Below are positions 52,791 to 64,000 of a stretch of DNA of 64,000 bases, in pieces (position 1 is the stretch's first letter; each line of letters begins with the position of its first letter). The stretch is from Urophycis tenuis (taxonomy: Eukaryota > Chordata > Actinopteri > Gadiformes > Phycidae), in contig JAXIVH010000016.1 of assembly GCA_036785325.1 (NCBI GenBank), positions 9,372,702-9,436,701 on the forward strand, written 5' to 3'. The translations under genes and the position numbers were made by a program. The notes under the pieces were generated by a model. The model saw only the letters and a program-made list of their open reading frames with translations. It did not search any database and had not been told where the DNA came from.

Positions 52791-55700
52791 ATTGAAACGT
52801 TGAAGGTATGTTTTTAGCTGCTGGGTAGACTTCAGTCAACCTGACGCAGTTTTGTCTGTGAGCAACCAGACTGCTCGCGGATGGGCTCATTTTAAGCGGG
52901 GAAATCTAAGCTTTCCAACGGCGTATGGCAAGACTATATTGACTCATTGGTCGTTGAAATACTAAGCTAATTAATTTGTGATCTGTAAGGAAAGATTGAT
53001 GTTAATTGAAACGTTGAAGGTATGTTTTTAGCTGCTGGGTAGACTTCAGTCAACCTGACGCAGTTTTGTCTCTGAGCAACCAAATCGCTCGGGGATGGGA
53101 TCATTTTAAGCGGGGAAATCTAAGCTTTCTAACGGCGTATGGCAAGACTATATTGACTCATGGGTCGTTGAAATACTAAGCTAATTAATTTGTGATCTGT
53201 AAGGAAAGATTGATGTTAATTGAAACGTTGAAGGTATGTTTTTAGCTGCTGGGTAGACTTCAGTCAACCTGACGCAGTTTTGTCTCTGAGCAACCAAATC
53301 GCTCGGGGATGGGCTCATTTTAAGCGGGGAAATCTAAGCTTTCCAACGGCGTATGGCAAGACTATATTGACTCATGGGTCGTTGAAATACTAAGCTAATT
53401 AATTTGTGATCTGTAAGGAAAGATTGATGTTAATTGAAACGTTGAAGGTATGTTTTTAGCTGCTGGGTAGACTTCAGTCAACCTGACACAGTTTTGTCTC
53501 CGAGCAACCAAATCGCTCGGGGATGGGCTCATTTTAAGCGGGGAAATCTAAGCTTTCTAACGGCGTATGGCAAGACTATATTGACTCATGGGTCGTTGAA
53601 ATACTAAGCTAATTAATTTTTGTTCTTTATTGAAAGATTGATCTTAATTGAAACGTTGAAGGTATGTTTTTAGCTGCTGGGTAGACTTCAGTCAACCTGA
53701 CACAGTTTAGTCTGTGATCAACCAGACTGCTGGCGGATGGGCTCATTTTAAGCGGGGAAATCTAAGCTTTTCAACGGCGTATGGCAAGACTATATTCACC
53801 AAAGGGCCGTTGAAATACTAAGCTAATTAATTTGTGTTCTGTAAGGAAAGATTGATGTTAATTGAAACGTTAAACGTATGTTTTTACCTGCTGGGTATAC
53901 TTCATTCAACCTGACGCAGTTTAGTCTGTGATCAACCAGACTGCTCGCGGATGGGCTCATTTTAAGCGGGGAAATCTAAGCTTTCCAACGGCGTATGGCA
54001 AGACTATATTGACTCATGAGTTGTTGAAATACTAAGCTAATTAATTTTTGTTCTTTATTGAAAGATTGATCTTAATTGAAACGTTGAAGGTATGTTTTTA
54101 GCTGCTGGGTAGACTTCAGCCACCTTGACGCAGTTTTGTCTCTGAGCAACCAAATCGCTCGGCGATGGGCTCATTTTAAGCAGGGAAATCTAAGCTTTCC
54201 AACGGCGTATGGCAAGACTATATTGACTCATGGGTCGTTGAAATACTAAGCTAATTAATTTGTGATCTGTAAGGAAAGATTGATGTTAATTGAAACGTTG
54301 AAGGTATGTTTTTAGCTGCTGGGTAGACTTCACTCAACCTGACACAGTTTGGTCTGTGAGCAACCAAATTGCTCGGGGATGGGCTCATTATAAGCGGGGA
54401 AATCTAAGCCTTCCAACGGTGTATGGCAAGACTATATTAACCGAAGGATCGTTGAAATACTAAGCTAATTAATTTGTGTTCTGTAAGGAAAGATTGATGT
54501 TAATTGAAACGTTTAAGGTATGTTTTTAGCTGCTGGGTAGACTTCAGTCAACCTGACGCAGTTTAGTCTGTGATCAACCAGACTGCTGGCGGATGGGCTC
54601 ATTTTAAGCGGGGACATCTAAGCTTTTCAACGGCGTATGGCAAGACTATATTCACCAAAGGGCCGTTGAAATACTAAGCTAATTAATTTGTGTTCTGTAA
54701 GGAAAGATTGATGTTAATTGAAACGTTAAAGGTATGTTTTTAGCTGCTGGGTAGACTTCATTCAACCTGACGCAGTTTAGTCTGTGATCAACCAGACTGC
54801 TCGCGGATGGGCTCATTTTAGGCGGGGAAATCTAAGCTTTTCAACGGCGTATGGCAAGACTATATTCACTAAAGGGCCGTTGAAATACTAAGCTAATTAA
54901 TTTGTGTTCTGTAAGGAAAGATTGATGTTAATTGAAACGTTAAAGGTATGTTTTTAGCTGCTGGGTAGACTTCATTCAACCTGACGCAGTTTAGTCTGTG
55001 ATCAACCAGACTGCTCGCGGATGGGCTCATTTTAAGCAGGGAAATCTAAGCTTTCCAACGGCGTATGGCAAGACTATATTGACTCATGGGTCGTTGAAAT
55101 ACTAAGCTAATTAATTTGTGTTCTGTAAGGAAAGATTGATGTTAATTGAAACGTTGAAGGTATGTTTTTAGCTGCTGGGTAGACTTCAGTCAACCTGACG
55201 CAGTTTAGTCTTTGAGCAACCAAATTGCTCGGGGATGGGCTCATTATAAGCGGGGAAATCTAAGCTTTCCAACGGCGTATGGCAAGACTATATTCACCAA
55301 AGGGTCGTTGAAATACTAAGCTAATTAATTTGTGTTCTGTAAGGAAAGATTGATGTTAATTGAAACGTTTAAGGTATGTTTTTAGCTGCTGGGTAGACTT
55401 CAGTCAACCTGACGCAGTTTAGTCTGTGATCAACCAGACTGCTGGCGGATGGGCTCATTTTAAGCGGGGAAATCTAAGCTTTTCAACGGCGTATGGCGAG
55501 ACTATATTCACCAAAGGGCCGTTGAAATCCTAAGCTAATTAATTTGTGTTCTGTAAGGAAAGATTGATGTTAATTGAAACGTTAAAGGTATGTTTTTAGC
55601 TGCTGGGTAGACTTCATTCAACCTGACGCAGTTTAGTCTGTGATCAACCAGACTGCTCGCGGATGGGCTCATTTTAAGCGGAGAAATCTAAGCTTTCCAA

Positions 55701-58700
55701 CGGCGTATGGCAAGACTATATTGACTCATGGGTCGTTGAAATACTAAGCTAATTAAATTGTGTTCTGTAAGGAAAGATTGATGTTAATTGAAACGTTGAA
55801 GGTATGTTTTTAGCTGCTGGGTAGACTTCAGTCAACCTGACGCAGTTTAGTCTGTGATCAACCAGACTGCTGGCGGATGGGCTCATTTTAAGCGGGGACA
55901 TCTAAGCTTTCCAACGGCGTATGGCAATACTATATTGACTCATGGGTCGTTGAAATACTAAGCTAATTAAATTGTGTTCTGTAAGGAAAGATTGATGTTA
56001 ATTGAAACGTTGAAGGTATGTTTTTAGCTGCTGGGTAGACTTCAGTCAACCTGACGCAGTTTAGTCTGTGATCAACCAGACTGCTCGCGGATGGGCTAAT
56101 TTTAAGCGGGGAAATCTAAGCTTTCCAACGGCGTATGGCAAGACTATATTCACTAAAGGGTCGTTGAAATACTAAGCTAATTCATTTGTGTTCTGTAAGG
56201 AAAGATTGATGTTAATTGAAACGTTGAAGGTATGTTTTTAGCTGCTGGGTAGACTTCACTCAACCTGACACAGTTTGGTCTGTGAGCAACCAAATTGCTC
56301 GGGGATGGGCTCATTATAAGCGGGGAAATCTAAGCTTTCCAACGGTGTATGGCAAGACTATATTGACTCATGGGTCGTTGAAATACTAAGCTAATTAATT
56401 TGTGTTCTGTAAGGAAAGATTGATGTTAATTGAAACGTTTAAGGTATGTTTTTAGCTGCTGGGTAGACTTCAGTCAACCTGACACAGTTTAGTCTGTGAT
56501 CAACCAGACTGCTGGCGGATGGGCTCATTTTAAGCGGGGAAATCTAAGCTTTCCAACGGCGTATGGCAAGACTATATTCACCAAAGGGTCGTTGAAATAC
56601 TAAGCTAATTAATTTGTGTTCTGTAAGGAAAGATTGATGTTAATTGAAACGTTTAAGGTATGTTTTTAGCTGCTGGGTAGGCTTCAGTCAACCTGACGCA
56701 GTTTAGTCTGTGATCAACCAGACTGCTGGCGGATGGGCTCATTTTAAGCGGGGACATCTAAGCTTTCCAACGGCGTATGGCAAGACTATATTGACTCATG
56801 GGTCGTTGAAATACTAAGCTAAATAAATTGTGTTCTGTAAGGAAAGATTGATGTTAATTGAAACGTTGAAGGTATGTTTTTAGCTGCTGGGTAGACTTCA
56901 GTCAACCTGACGCAGTTTAGTCTGTGATCAAACAGACTGCTCGCGGATGGGCTAATTTTAAGCGGGGAAATCTAAGCTTTCCAACGGCGTATGGCAAGAC
57001 TATATTCACTAAAGGGTCGTTGAAATACTAAGCTAATTAATTTGTGTTCTGTAAGGAAAGATTGATGTTAATTGAAACGTTGAAGGTATGTTTTTAGCTG
57101 CTGGGTAGACTTCACTCAACCTGACACAGTTTGGTCTGTGAGCAACCAAATTGCTCGGGGATGGGCTCATTATAAGCGGGGAAATCTAAGCTTTCCAACG
57201 GTGTATGGCAAGACTATATTAACCGAAGGATCGTTGAAATACTAAGCTAATTAATTTGTGTTCTGTAAGGAAAGATTGATGTTAATTGAAACGTTTAAGG
57301 TATGTTTTTAGCTGCTGGGTAGACTTCAGTCAACCTGACGCAGTTTAGTCTGTGATCAACCAGACTGCTGGCGGATGGGCTCATTTTAAGCGGGGAAATC
57401 TAAGCTTTTCAACGGCGTATGGCGAGACTATATTCACCAAAGGGCCGTTGAAATACTAAGCTAATTAATTTGTGTTCTGTAAGGAAAGATTGATGTTAAT
57501 TGAAACGTTAAAGGTATGTTTTTAGCTGCTGGGTAGACTTCATTCAACCTGACGCAGTTTAGTCTGTGATCAACCAGACTGCTCGCGGATGGGCTCATTT
57601 TAAGCGGAGAAATCTAAGCTTTCCAACGGCGTATGGCAAGACTATATTGACTCATGGGTCGTTGAAATACTAAGCTAATTAAATTGTGTTCTGTAAGGAA
57701 AGATTGATGTTAATTGAAACGTTGAAGGTATGTTTTTAGCTGCTCGGTAGACTTCAGTCAACCTGACGCAGTTTAGTCTGTGATCAACCAGACTGCTCGC
57801 GGATGGGCTAATTTTAAGCGGGGAAATCTAAGCTTTCCAACGGCGTATGGCAAGACTATATTCACTAAAGGGTCGTTGAAATACTAAGCTAATTAATTTG
57901 TGTTCTGTAAGGAAAGATTGATGTTAATTGAAACGTTGAAGGTGTGTTTTTAGCTGCTGGGTAGACTTCACTCAACCTGACACAGTTTGGTCTGTGAGCA
58001 ACCAAATTGCTCGGGGATGGGCTCATTATAAGCGGGGAAATCTAAGCTTTCCAACGGTGTATGGCAAGACTATATTAACCGAAGGATCGTTGAAATACTA
58101 AGCTAATTATTTTGTGTTCTGTAAGGAAAGATTGATGTTAATTGAAACGTTGAAGGTATGTTTTTAGCTGCTGGGTAGACTTCAGTCAACCTGACGCAGT
58201 TTAGTCTGTGATCAACCAGACTGCTCGCGGATGGGCTCATTTTAAGCGGGGAAATCTAAGCTTTCCAACGGCGTATGGCAAGACTATATTCACTAAAGGG
58301 TCGTTGAAATACTAAGCTAATTAATTTGTGTTCTGTAAGGAAAGATTGATGTTAATTGAAACGTTGAAGGTATGTCTTTAGCTGCTGGGTAGACTCCAGT
58401 CAACCTGACGCAGATTTGTCTGTGAGCAACCAAATTGCTCGGAGATGGGCTCATTTTAAACGGGGAAATCTAAGCTTTCCAACGACGTATGGCATGACTA
58501 TATTTGCCCACGGGTCGTCGAAATACTAAGCTAATTAATTTGTGTTCTGTAAGGAAAGATTGATGTTAATTGAAACGTTGAAGGTATGTTTTTAGTTGCT
58601 GGGTAGACTTCAGTCAACCTGACGCAGTTTAGTCTGTGAGCAACCAAATTGCTCGGGGATGGGCTCATTATAAGCGGGGAAATCTAAGCTTTCCAACGGC

Positions 58701-61700
58701 GTATGGCAAGACTATATTCACCAAAGGGTCGTTGAAATACTAAGCTAATTAATTTGTGTTCTGTAAGGAAAGATTGATGTTAATTGAAACGTTGAAGGTA
58801 TGTTTTTAGCTGCTGGGTAGACTTCAGTCAACCTGACACAGTTTAGTCTGTGATCAACCAGACTGCTGGCGGATGGGCTCATTTTAAGCGGGGAAATCTA
58901 AGCTTTCCAACGGCGTATGGCAAGACTATATTCACCAAAGGGTCGTTGAAATACTAAGCTAATTAATTTGTGTTCTGTAAGGAAAGATTGATGTTAATTG
59001 AAACGTTTAAGGTATGTTTTTAGCTGCTGGGTAGGCTTCAGTCAACCTGACGCAGTTTAGTCTGTGATCAACCAGACTGCTGGCGGATGGGCTCATTTTA
59101 AGCGGGGACATCTAAGCTTTCCAACGGCGTATGGCAAGACTATATTGACTCATGGGTCGTTGAAATACTAAGCTAAATAAATTGTGTTCTGTAAGGAAAG
59201 ATTGATGTTAATTGAAACGTTGAAGGTATGTTTTTAGCTGCTGGGTAGACTTCAGTCAACCTGACGCAGTTTAGTCTGTGATCAACCAGACTGCTCGCGG
59301 ATGGGCTAATTTTAAGCGGGGAAATCTAAGCTTTCCAACGGCGTATGGCAAGACTATATTCACTAAAGGGTCGTTGAAATACTAAGCTAATTCATTTGTG
59401 TTCTGTAAGGAAAGATTGATGTTAATTGAAACGTTGAAGGTATGTTTTTAGCTGCTGGGTAGACTTCACTCAACCTGACACAGTTTGGTCTGTGAGCAAC
59501 CAAATTGCTCGGGGATGGGCTCATTATAAGCGGGGAAATCTAAGCTTTCCAACGGTGTATGGCAAGACTATATTGACTCATGGGTCGTTGAAATACTAAG
59601 CTAATTAATTTGTGTTCTGTAAGGAAAGATTGATGTTAATTGAAACGTTTAAGGTATGTTTTTAGCTGCTGGGTAGACTTCAGTCAACCTGACACAGTTT
59701 AGTCTGTGATCAACCAGACTGCTGGCGGATGGGCTCATTTTAAGCGGGGAAATCTAAGCTTTCCAACGGCGTATGGCAAGACTATATTCACCAAAGGGTC
59801 GTTGAAATACTAAGCTAATTAATTTGTGTTCTGTAAGGAAAGATTGATGTTAATTGAAACGTTTAAGGTATGTTTTTAGCTGCTGGGTAGGCTTCAGTCA
59901 ACCTGACGCAGTTTAGTCTGTGATCAACCAGACTGCTGGCGGATGGGCTCATTTTAAGCGGGGACATCTAAGCTTTCCAACGGCGTATGGCAAGACTATA
60001 TTGACTCATGGGTCGTTGAAATACTAAGCTAAATAAATTGTGTTCTGTAAGGAAAGATTGATGTTAATTGAAACGTTGAAGGTATGTTTTTAGCTGCTGG
60101 GTAGACTTCAGTCAACCTGACGCAGTTTAGTCTGTGATCAAACAGACTGCTCGCGGATGGGCTAATTTTAAGCGGGGAAATCTAAGCTTTCCAACGGCGT
60201 ATGGCAAGACTATATTCACTAAAGGGTCGTTGAAATACTAAGCTAATTAATTTGTGTTCTGTAAGGAAAGATTGATGTTAATTGAAACGTTGAAGGTATG
60301 TTTTTAGCTGCTGGGTAGACTTCACTCAACCTGACACAGTTTGGTCTGTGAGCAACCAAATTGCTCGGGGATGGGCTCATTATAAGCGGGGAAATCTAAG
60401 CTTTCCAACGGTGTATGGCAAGACTATATTAACCGAAGGATCGTTGAAATACTAAGCTAATTAATTTGTGTTCTGTAAGGAAAGATTGATGTTAATTGAA
60501 ACGTTTAAGGTATGTTTTTAGCTGCTGGGTAGACTTCAGTCAACCTGACGCAGTTTAGTCTGTGATCAACCAGACTGCTGGCGGATGGGCTCATTTTAAG
60601 CGGGGAAATCTAAGCTTTTCAACGGCGTATGGCGAGACTATATTCACCAAAGGGCCGTTGAAATACTAAGCTAATTAATTTGTGTTCTGTAAGGAAAGAT
60701 TGATGTTAATTGAAACGTTAAAGGTATGTTTTTAGCTGCTGGGTAGACTTCATTCAACCTGACGCAGTTTAGTCTGTGATCAACCAGACTGCTCGCGGAT
60801 GGGCTCATTTTAAGCGGAGAAATCTAAGCTTTCCAACGGCGTATGGCAAGACTATATTGACTCATGGGTCGTTGAAATACTAAGCTAATTAAATTGTGTT
60901 CTGTAAGGAAAGATTGATGTTAATTGAAACGTTGAAGGTATGTTTTTAGCTGCTCGGTAGACTTCAGTCAATCTGACGCAGTTTAGTCTGTGATCAACCA
61001 GACTGCTCGCGGATGGGCTAATTTTAAGCGGGGAAATCTAAGCTTTCCAACGGCGTATGGCAAGACTATATTCACTAAAGGGTCGTTGAAATACTAAGCT
61101 AATTAATTTGTGTTCTGTAAGGAAAGATTGATGTTAATTGAAACGTTGAAGGTGTGTTTTTAGCTGCTGGGTAGACTTCACTCAACCTGACACAGTTTGG
61201 TCTGTGAGCAACCAAATTGCTCGGGGATGGGCTCATTATAAGCGGGGAAATCTAAGCTTTCCAACGGTGTATGGCAAGACTATATTAACCGAAGGATCGT
61301 TGAAATACTAAGCTAATTAATTTGTGTTCTGTAAGGAAAGATTGATGTTAATTGAAACGTTTAAGGTATTTTTTTAGCTGCTGGGTAGACTTCAGTCAAC
61401 CTGACGCAGTTTAGTCTGTGATCAACCAGACTGCTGGCGGATGGGCTCATTTTAAGCGGGGAAATCTAAGCTTTTCAACGGCGTATGGCAAGACTATATT
61501 CACCAAAGGGCCGTTGAAATACTAAGCTAATTAATTTGTGTTCTGTAAGGAAAGATTGATGTTAATTGAAACGTTAAAGGTATGTTTTTAGCTGCTGGGT
61601 AGACTTCATTCAACCTGACGCAGTTTAGTCTGTGATCAACCAGACTGCTCGCGGATGGGCTAATTTTAAGCGGGGAAATCTAAGCTTTCCAACGGCGTAT

Positions 61701-63020
61701 GGCAAGACTATATTGACTCATGGGTCGTTGAAATACTAAGCTAATTAATTTGTGTTCTGTAAGGAAAGATTGATGTTAATTGAAACGTTGAAGGTATGTT
61801 TTTAGTTGCTGGGTAGACTTCAGTCAACCTGACGCAGTTTAGTCTGTGAGCAACCAAATTGCTCGCGGATGGGCTCATTTTAAGCGGGGAAATCTAAGCT
61901 TTCCAACGCCGTATGGCAAGACTATATTCACTAAAGGGTCGTTGAAATACTAAGCTAATTAATTTGTGTTCTGTAAGGAAAGATTGATGTTAATTGAAAC
62001 GTTGAAGGTATGTCTTTAGCTGCTGGGTAGACTCCAGTCAACCTGACGCAGATTTGTCTGTGAGCAACCAAATTGCTCGGAGATGGGCTCATTTTAAACG
62101 GGGAAATCTAAGCTTTCCAACGACGTATGGCATGACTATATTTGCCCACGGGTCGTCGAAATACTAAGCTAATTAATTTGTGTTCTGTAAGGAAAGATTG
62201 ATGTTAATTGAAACGTTGAAGGTATGTTTTTAGTTGCTGGGTAGACTTCAGTCAACCTGACGCAGTTTAGTCTGTGAGCAACCAAATTGCTCGGGGATGG
62301 GCTCATTATAAGCGGGGAAATCTAAGCTTTCCAACGGCGTATGGCAAGACTATATTCACCAAAGGGTCGTTGAAATACTAAGCTAATTAATTTGTGTTCT
62401 GTAAGGAAAGATTGATGTTAATTGAAACGTTGAAGGTATGTTTTTAGCTGCTGGGTAGACTTCAGTCAACCTGACACAGTTTAGTCTGTGATAAACCAGA
62501 CTGCTCGCGGATGGGCTCATTTTAAGCAGGGAAATCTAAGCTTTCCAACGGCGTATGGCAAGACTATATTGACTCATGGGTCGTTGAAATACTAAGCTAA
62601 TTATTTTGTGTTCTGTAAGGAAAGATTGATGTTAATTGAAACGTTGAAGGTATGTTTTTAGCTGCTGGGTAGACTTCAGTCAACCTGACGCAGTTTAGTC
62701 TGTGATCAACCAGACTGCTCGCGGATGGGCTCATTTTAAGCGGGGAAATCTAAGCTTTCCAACGGCGTATGGCAAGACTATATTCACTAAAGGGTCGTTG
62801 AAATACTAAGCTAATTAATTTGTGTTCTGTAAGGAAAGATTGATGTTAATTGAAACGTTGAAGGTATGTCTTTAGCTGCTGGGTAGACTCCAGTCAACCT
62901 GACGCAGATTTGTCTGTGAGCAACCAAATTGCTCGGAGATGGGCTCATTTTAAACGGGGAAATCTAAGCTTTCCAACGACGTATGGCATGACTATATTTG
63001 CCCACGGGTCGTCGAAATAA
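52791..63020. repeat. Long 214-bp satellite array, ~48 monomers
   Basis: About 10.2 kb uninterrupted. GGTATG occurs at 52805 and 62863, exactly 47 x 214 bp apart, so there is no net indel. Variant monomers recur every 4 (856 bp), and a 15-monomer (3210 bp) stretch is duplicated. No ORF, gene or insertion is visible. It lies between U16 and U17 and would be intronic if they share a transcript. Confidence 0.95.
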
Positions 63021-63230
63021 TAACCTGATTCATGTGTGTTCTGTTGGCTGTGGAAAGAAAATAGCACACAAGTCACACCAAGTCAACTTTATTGTCAGTG
63101 ATAAACATTAATAAATAAACAGTATGGACATTGTATAAACAGTTGTATAAAAAGTGTAAACGGTATGAACAGTGTTCTTATAAAAGATATCAATATCAAT
63201 ACTGATCACGTGTGTATTTTATATTTCCAG

Positions 63231-63731
63231 ATTATTTGTTGATGAGCCAGAGCCTGTGACTCCCACCACCCGGCCCGTTCAGCCCACTGCGTTGTCGTCC
63301 TCCACCCGGGCGAAGCCTCCTGCGCCCACCCGCCTCCAGCCGAGGCCTCCTGCTGCGTCAGCCTGTGGCCCGCCCGCCCCCTGTGTCGGCAGCACCCATA
63401 CCGCTGGTCCTCCCCGCATAGCCACACACCCCTCCGTCCTGCTTCGTGGGCCATCCTGCAGCTGTCTCTGCAGTCATCGTGTGTCAAAACCATTCAAACT
63501 TTTATATGGTAACATTTCAAAATGACACCAGTATAAATGAGGACCTTGCAATAGGTTGTGTGTTACATGACCCCCCTGGCATACAGCTGTATGTCTCTGA
63601 AGGTGGTTGTGAAGAACGGCATCCGGCTGAACAAGTACAAGTGCCGGCGAGGCAGCAACTCTCTCGAGGGGTTGCACGCCCACCGGGTTAACGCCGTCCC
63701 TTCACAGCGATGTGGGATCATGCCGTTCCAA
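63231..63731 (+). pseudogene. Cassette U17: acceptor lost and frameshifted
   Basis: The exon 3 acceptor reads TTACAT, as in U5. A 2-bp deletion (CTCTGAAGG for CTCTGTGAAGG near 63597) shifts the exon 3 frame. The donor is GTGAGT rather than GTAAGT. Exon 2 has a short change near 63425 (ATAGCCACACACCC). Confidence 0.65.
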
Positions 63732-63744
63732 GTGAGTGATTAAA

Positions 63745-63797
<53 letters not shown>

Positions 63798-64000
63798 CAC
63801 ACACACACACGCATATATACACACACATATATATATATATACTTAAACATAGCTGACCCTTTTTTTCCCCCTTCTCGGGGATTATGCTCCCAGTTTTGAT
63901 CTCGGACGTCTGGTAACTTGTAGCATATAATAATATTCTATTACTGTTAAGCCAACTATGAATAATAAAACAGGCCAAAACATGTGTCCTTTATCATAGC
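63732..64000. other. Microsatellite and spacer to window end
   Basis: Long (CA)n with (TA)n, then the usual AT-rich spacer with AATAAAA. The window ends before the next satellite block. Confidence 0.8.

Noticed and set aside
2778..63020. Regularly spaced repeats as a possible CRISPR array
   Set aside because: The repeat is the whole 214-bp monomer with no unique spacers, and the setting is a fish genome.

Overview
This is a eukaryotic window, almost certainly from a teleost fish. It carries an intact RTE-type LINE that I recognise as Rex3, a PIF/Harbinger DNA transposon, two kinds of Ty3/Gypsy LTR elements, long (CA)n/(TA)n microsatellites, TTAGGG-type repeats and spliceosomal signals. No bacterial-style genes, rRNA, tRNA or CRISPR are visible.

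Layout. (1) 1-2350: three diverged modules in the same minus-strand orientation, each with a TATA box followed about 90 nt later by a hammerhead-ribozyme-like hairpin. One also keeps the start of an ORF. Tracts of TTAGGG/TTAGGGG flank them. They look like 5' ends of Penelope-like retroelements embedded in telomere-type DNA. (2) 2351-13946: tandem amplification of a cassette made of a variable block of 214-bp satellite monomers, an AT-rich spacer, a proline-rich 'exon 2', a 165-nt 'exon 3' and a (CA)n(TA)n tract. (3) 13947-23871: an unidentified 0.8-kb insert, then a 9.1-kb minus-strand Gypsy element with intact gag and pol, nearly identical 1741-bp LTRs and a TATA target duplication. (4) 23872-31460: satellite, exon 2 and a terminal 'exon 4' with stop codon. 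Then come a 3'-terminal Gypsy fragment split by a Harbinger element, a CCAAT-rich promoter-like region with a first exon, and another cassette. (5) 31464-46380: more cassettes, with a full-length Rex3 inserted in one satellite block. (6) 46380-52500: a second copy of block 4, offset by about 21.17 kb. (7) 52791-63020: about 48 uninterrupted 214-bp monomers with higher-order periodicity, then one more cassette to the window end.

How the parts relate. The cassette belongs to a multi-exon, protein-coding-looking gene that I cannot name. Its exons 3 and 4 join in frame across canonical splice sites and the C-terminus is Cys-rich and basic. Promoter and exon 1 survive at about 30.0 and 51.2 kb, and the terminal exon at 25.9 and 47.1 kb. 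The best candidate progenitor of the 214-bp satellite sits just downstream of the exon 1 donor, so the satellite probably arose from intron 1 of this gene and then drove amplification of the neighbouring exons by unequal exchange. Most copies look non-functional (in-frame TGA, lost acceptors, truncated exon 3). The Gypsy element and Rex3 are the only features with long intact coding capacity.

Limits: everything was read by eye. Satellite block edges are accurate to about 20 bp, and family names rest on recalled motifs, not on a search.
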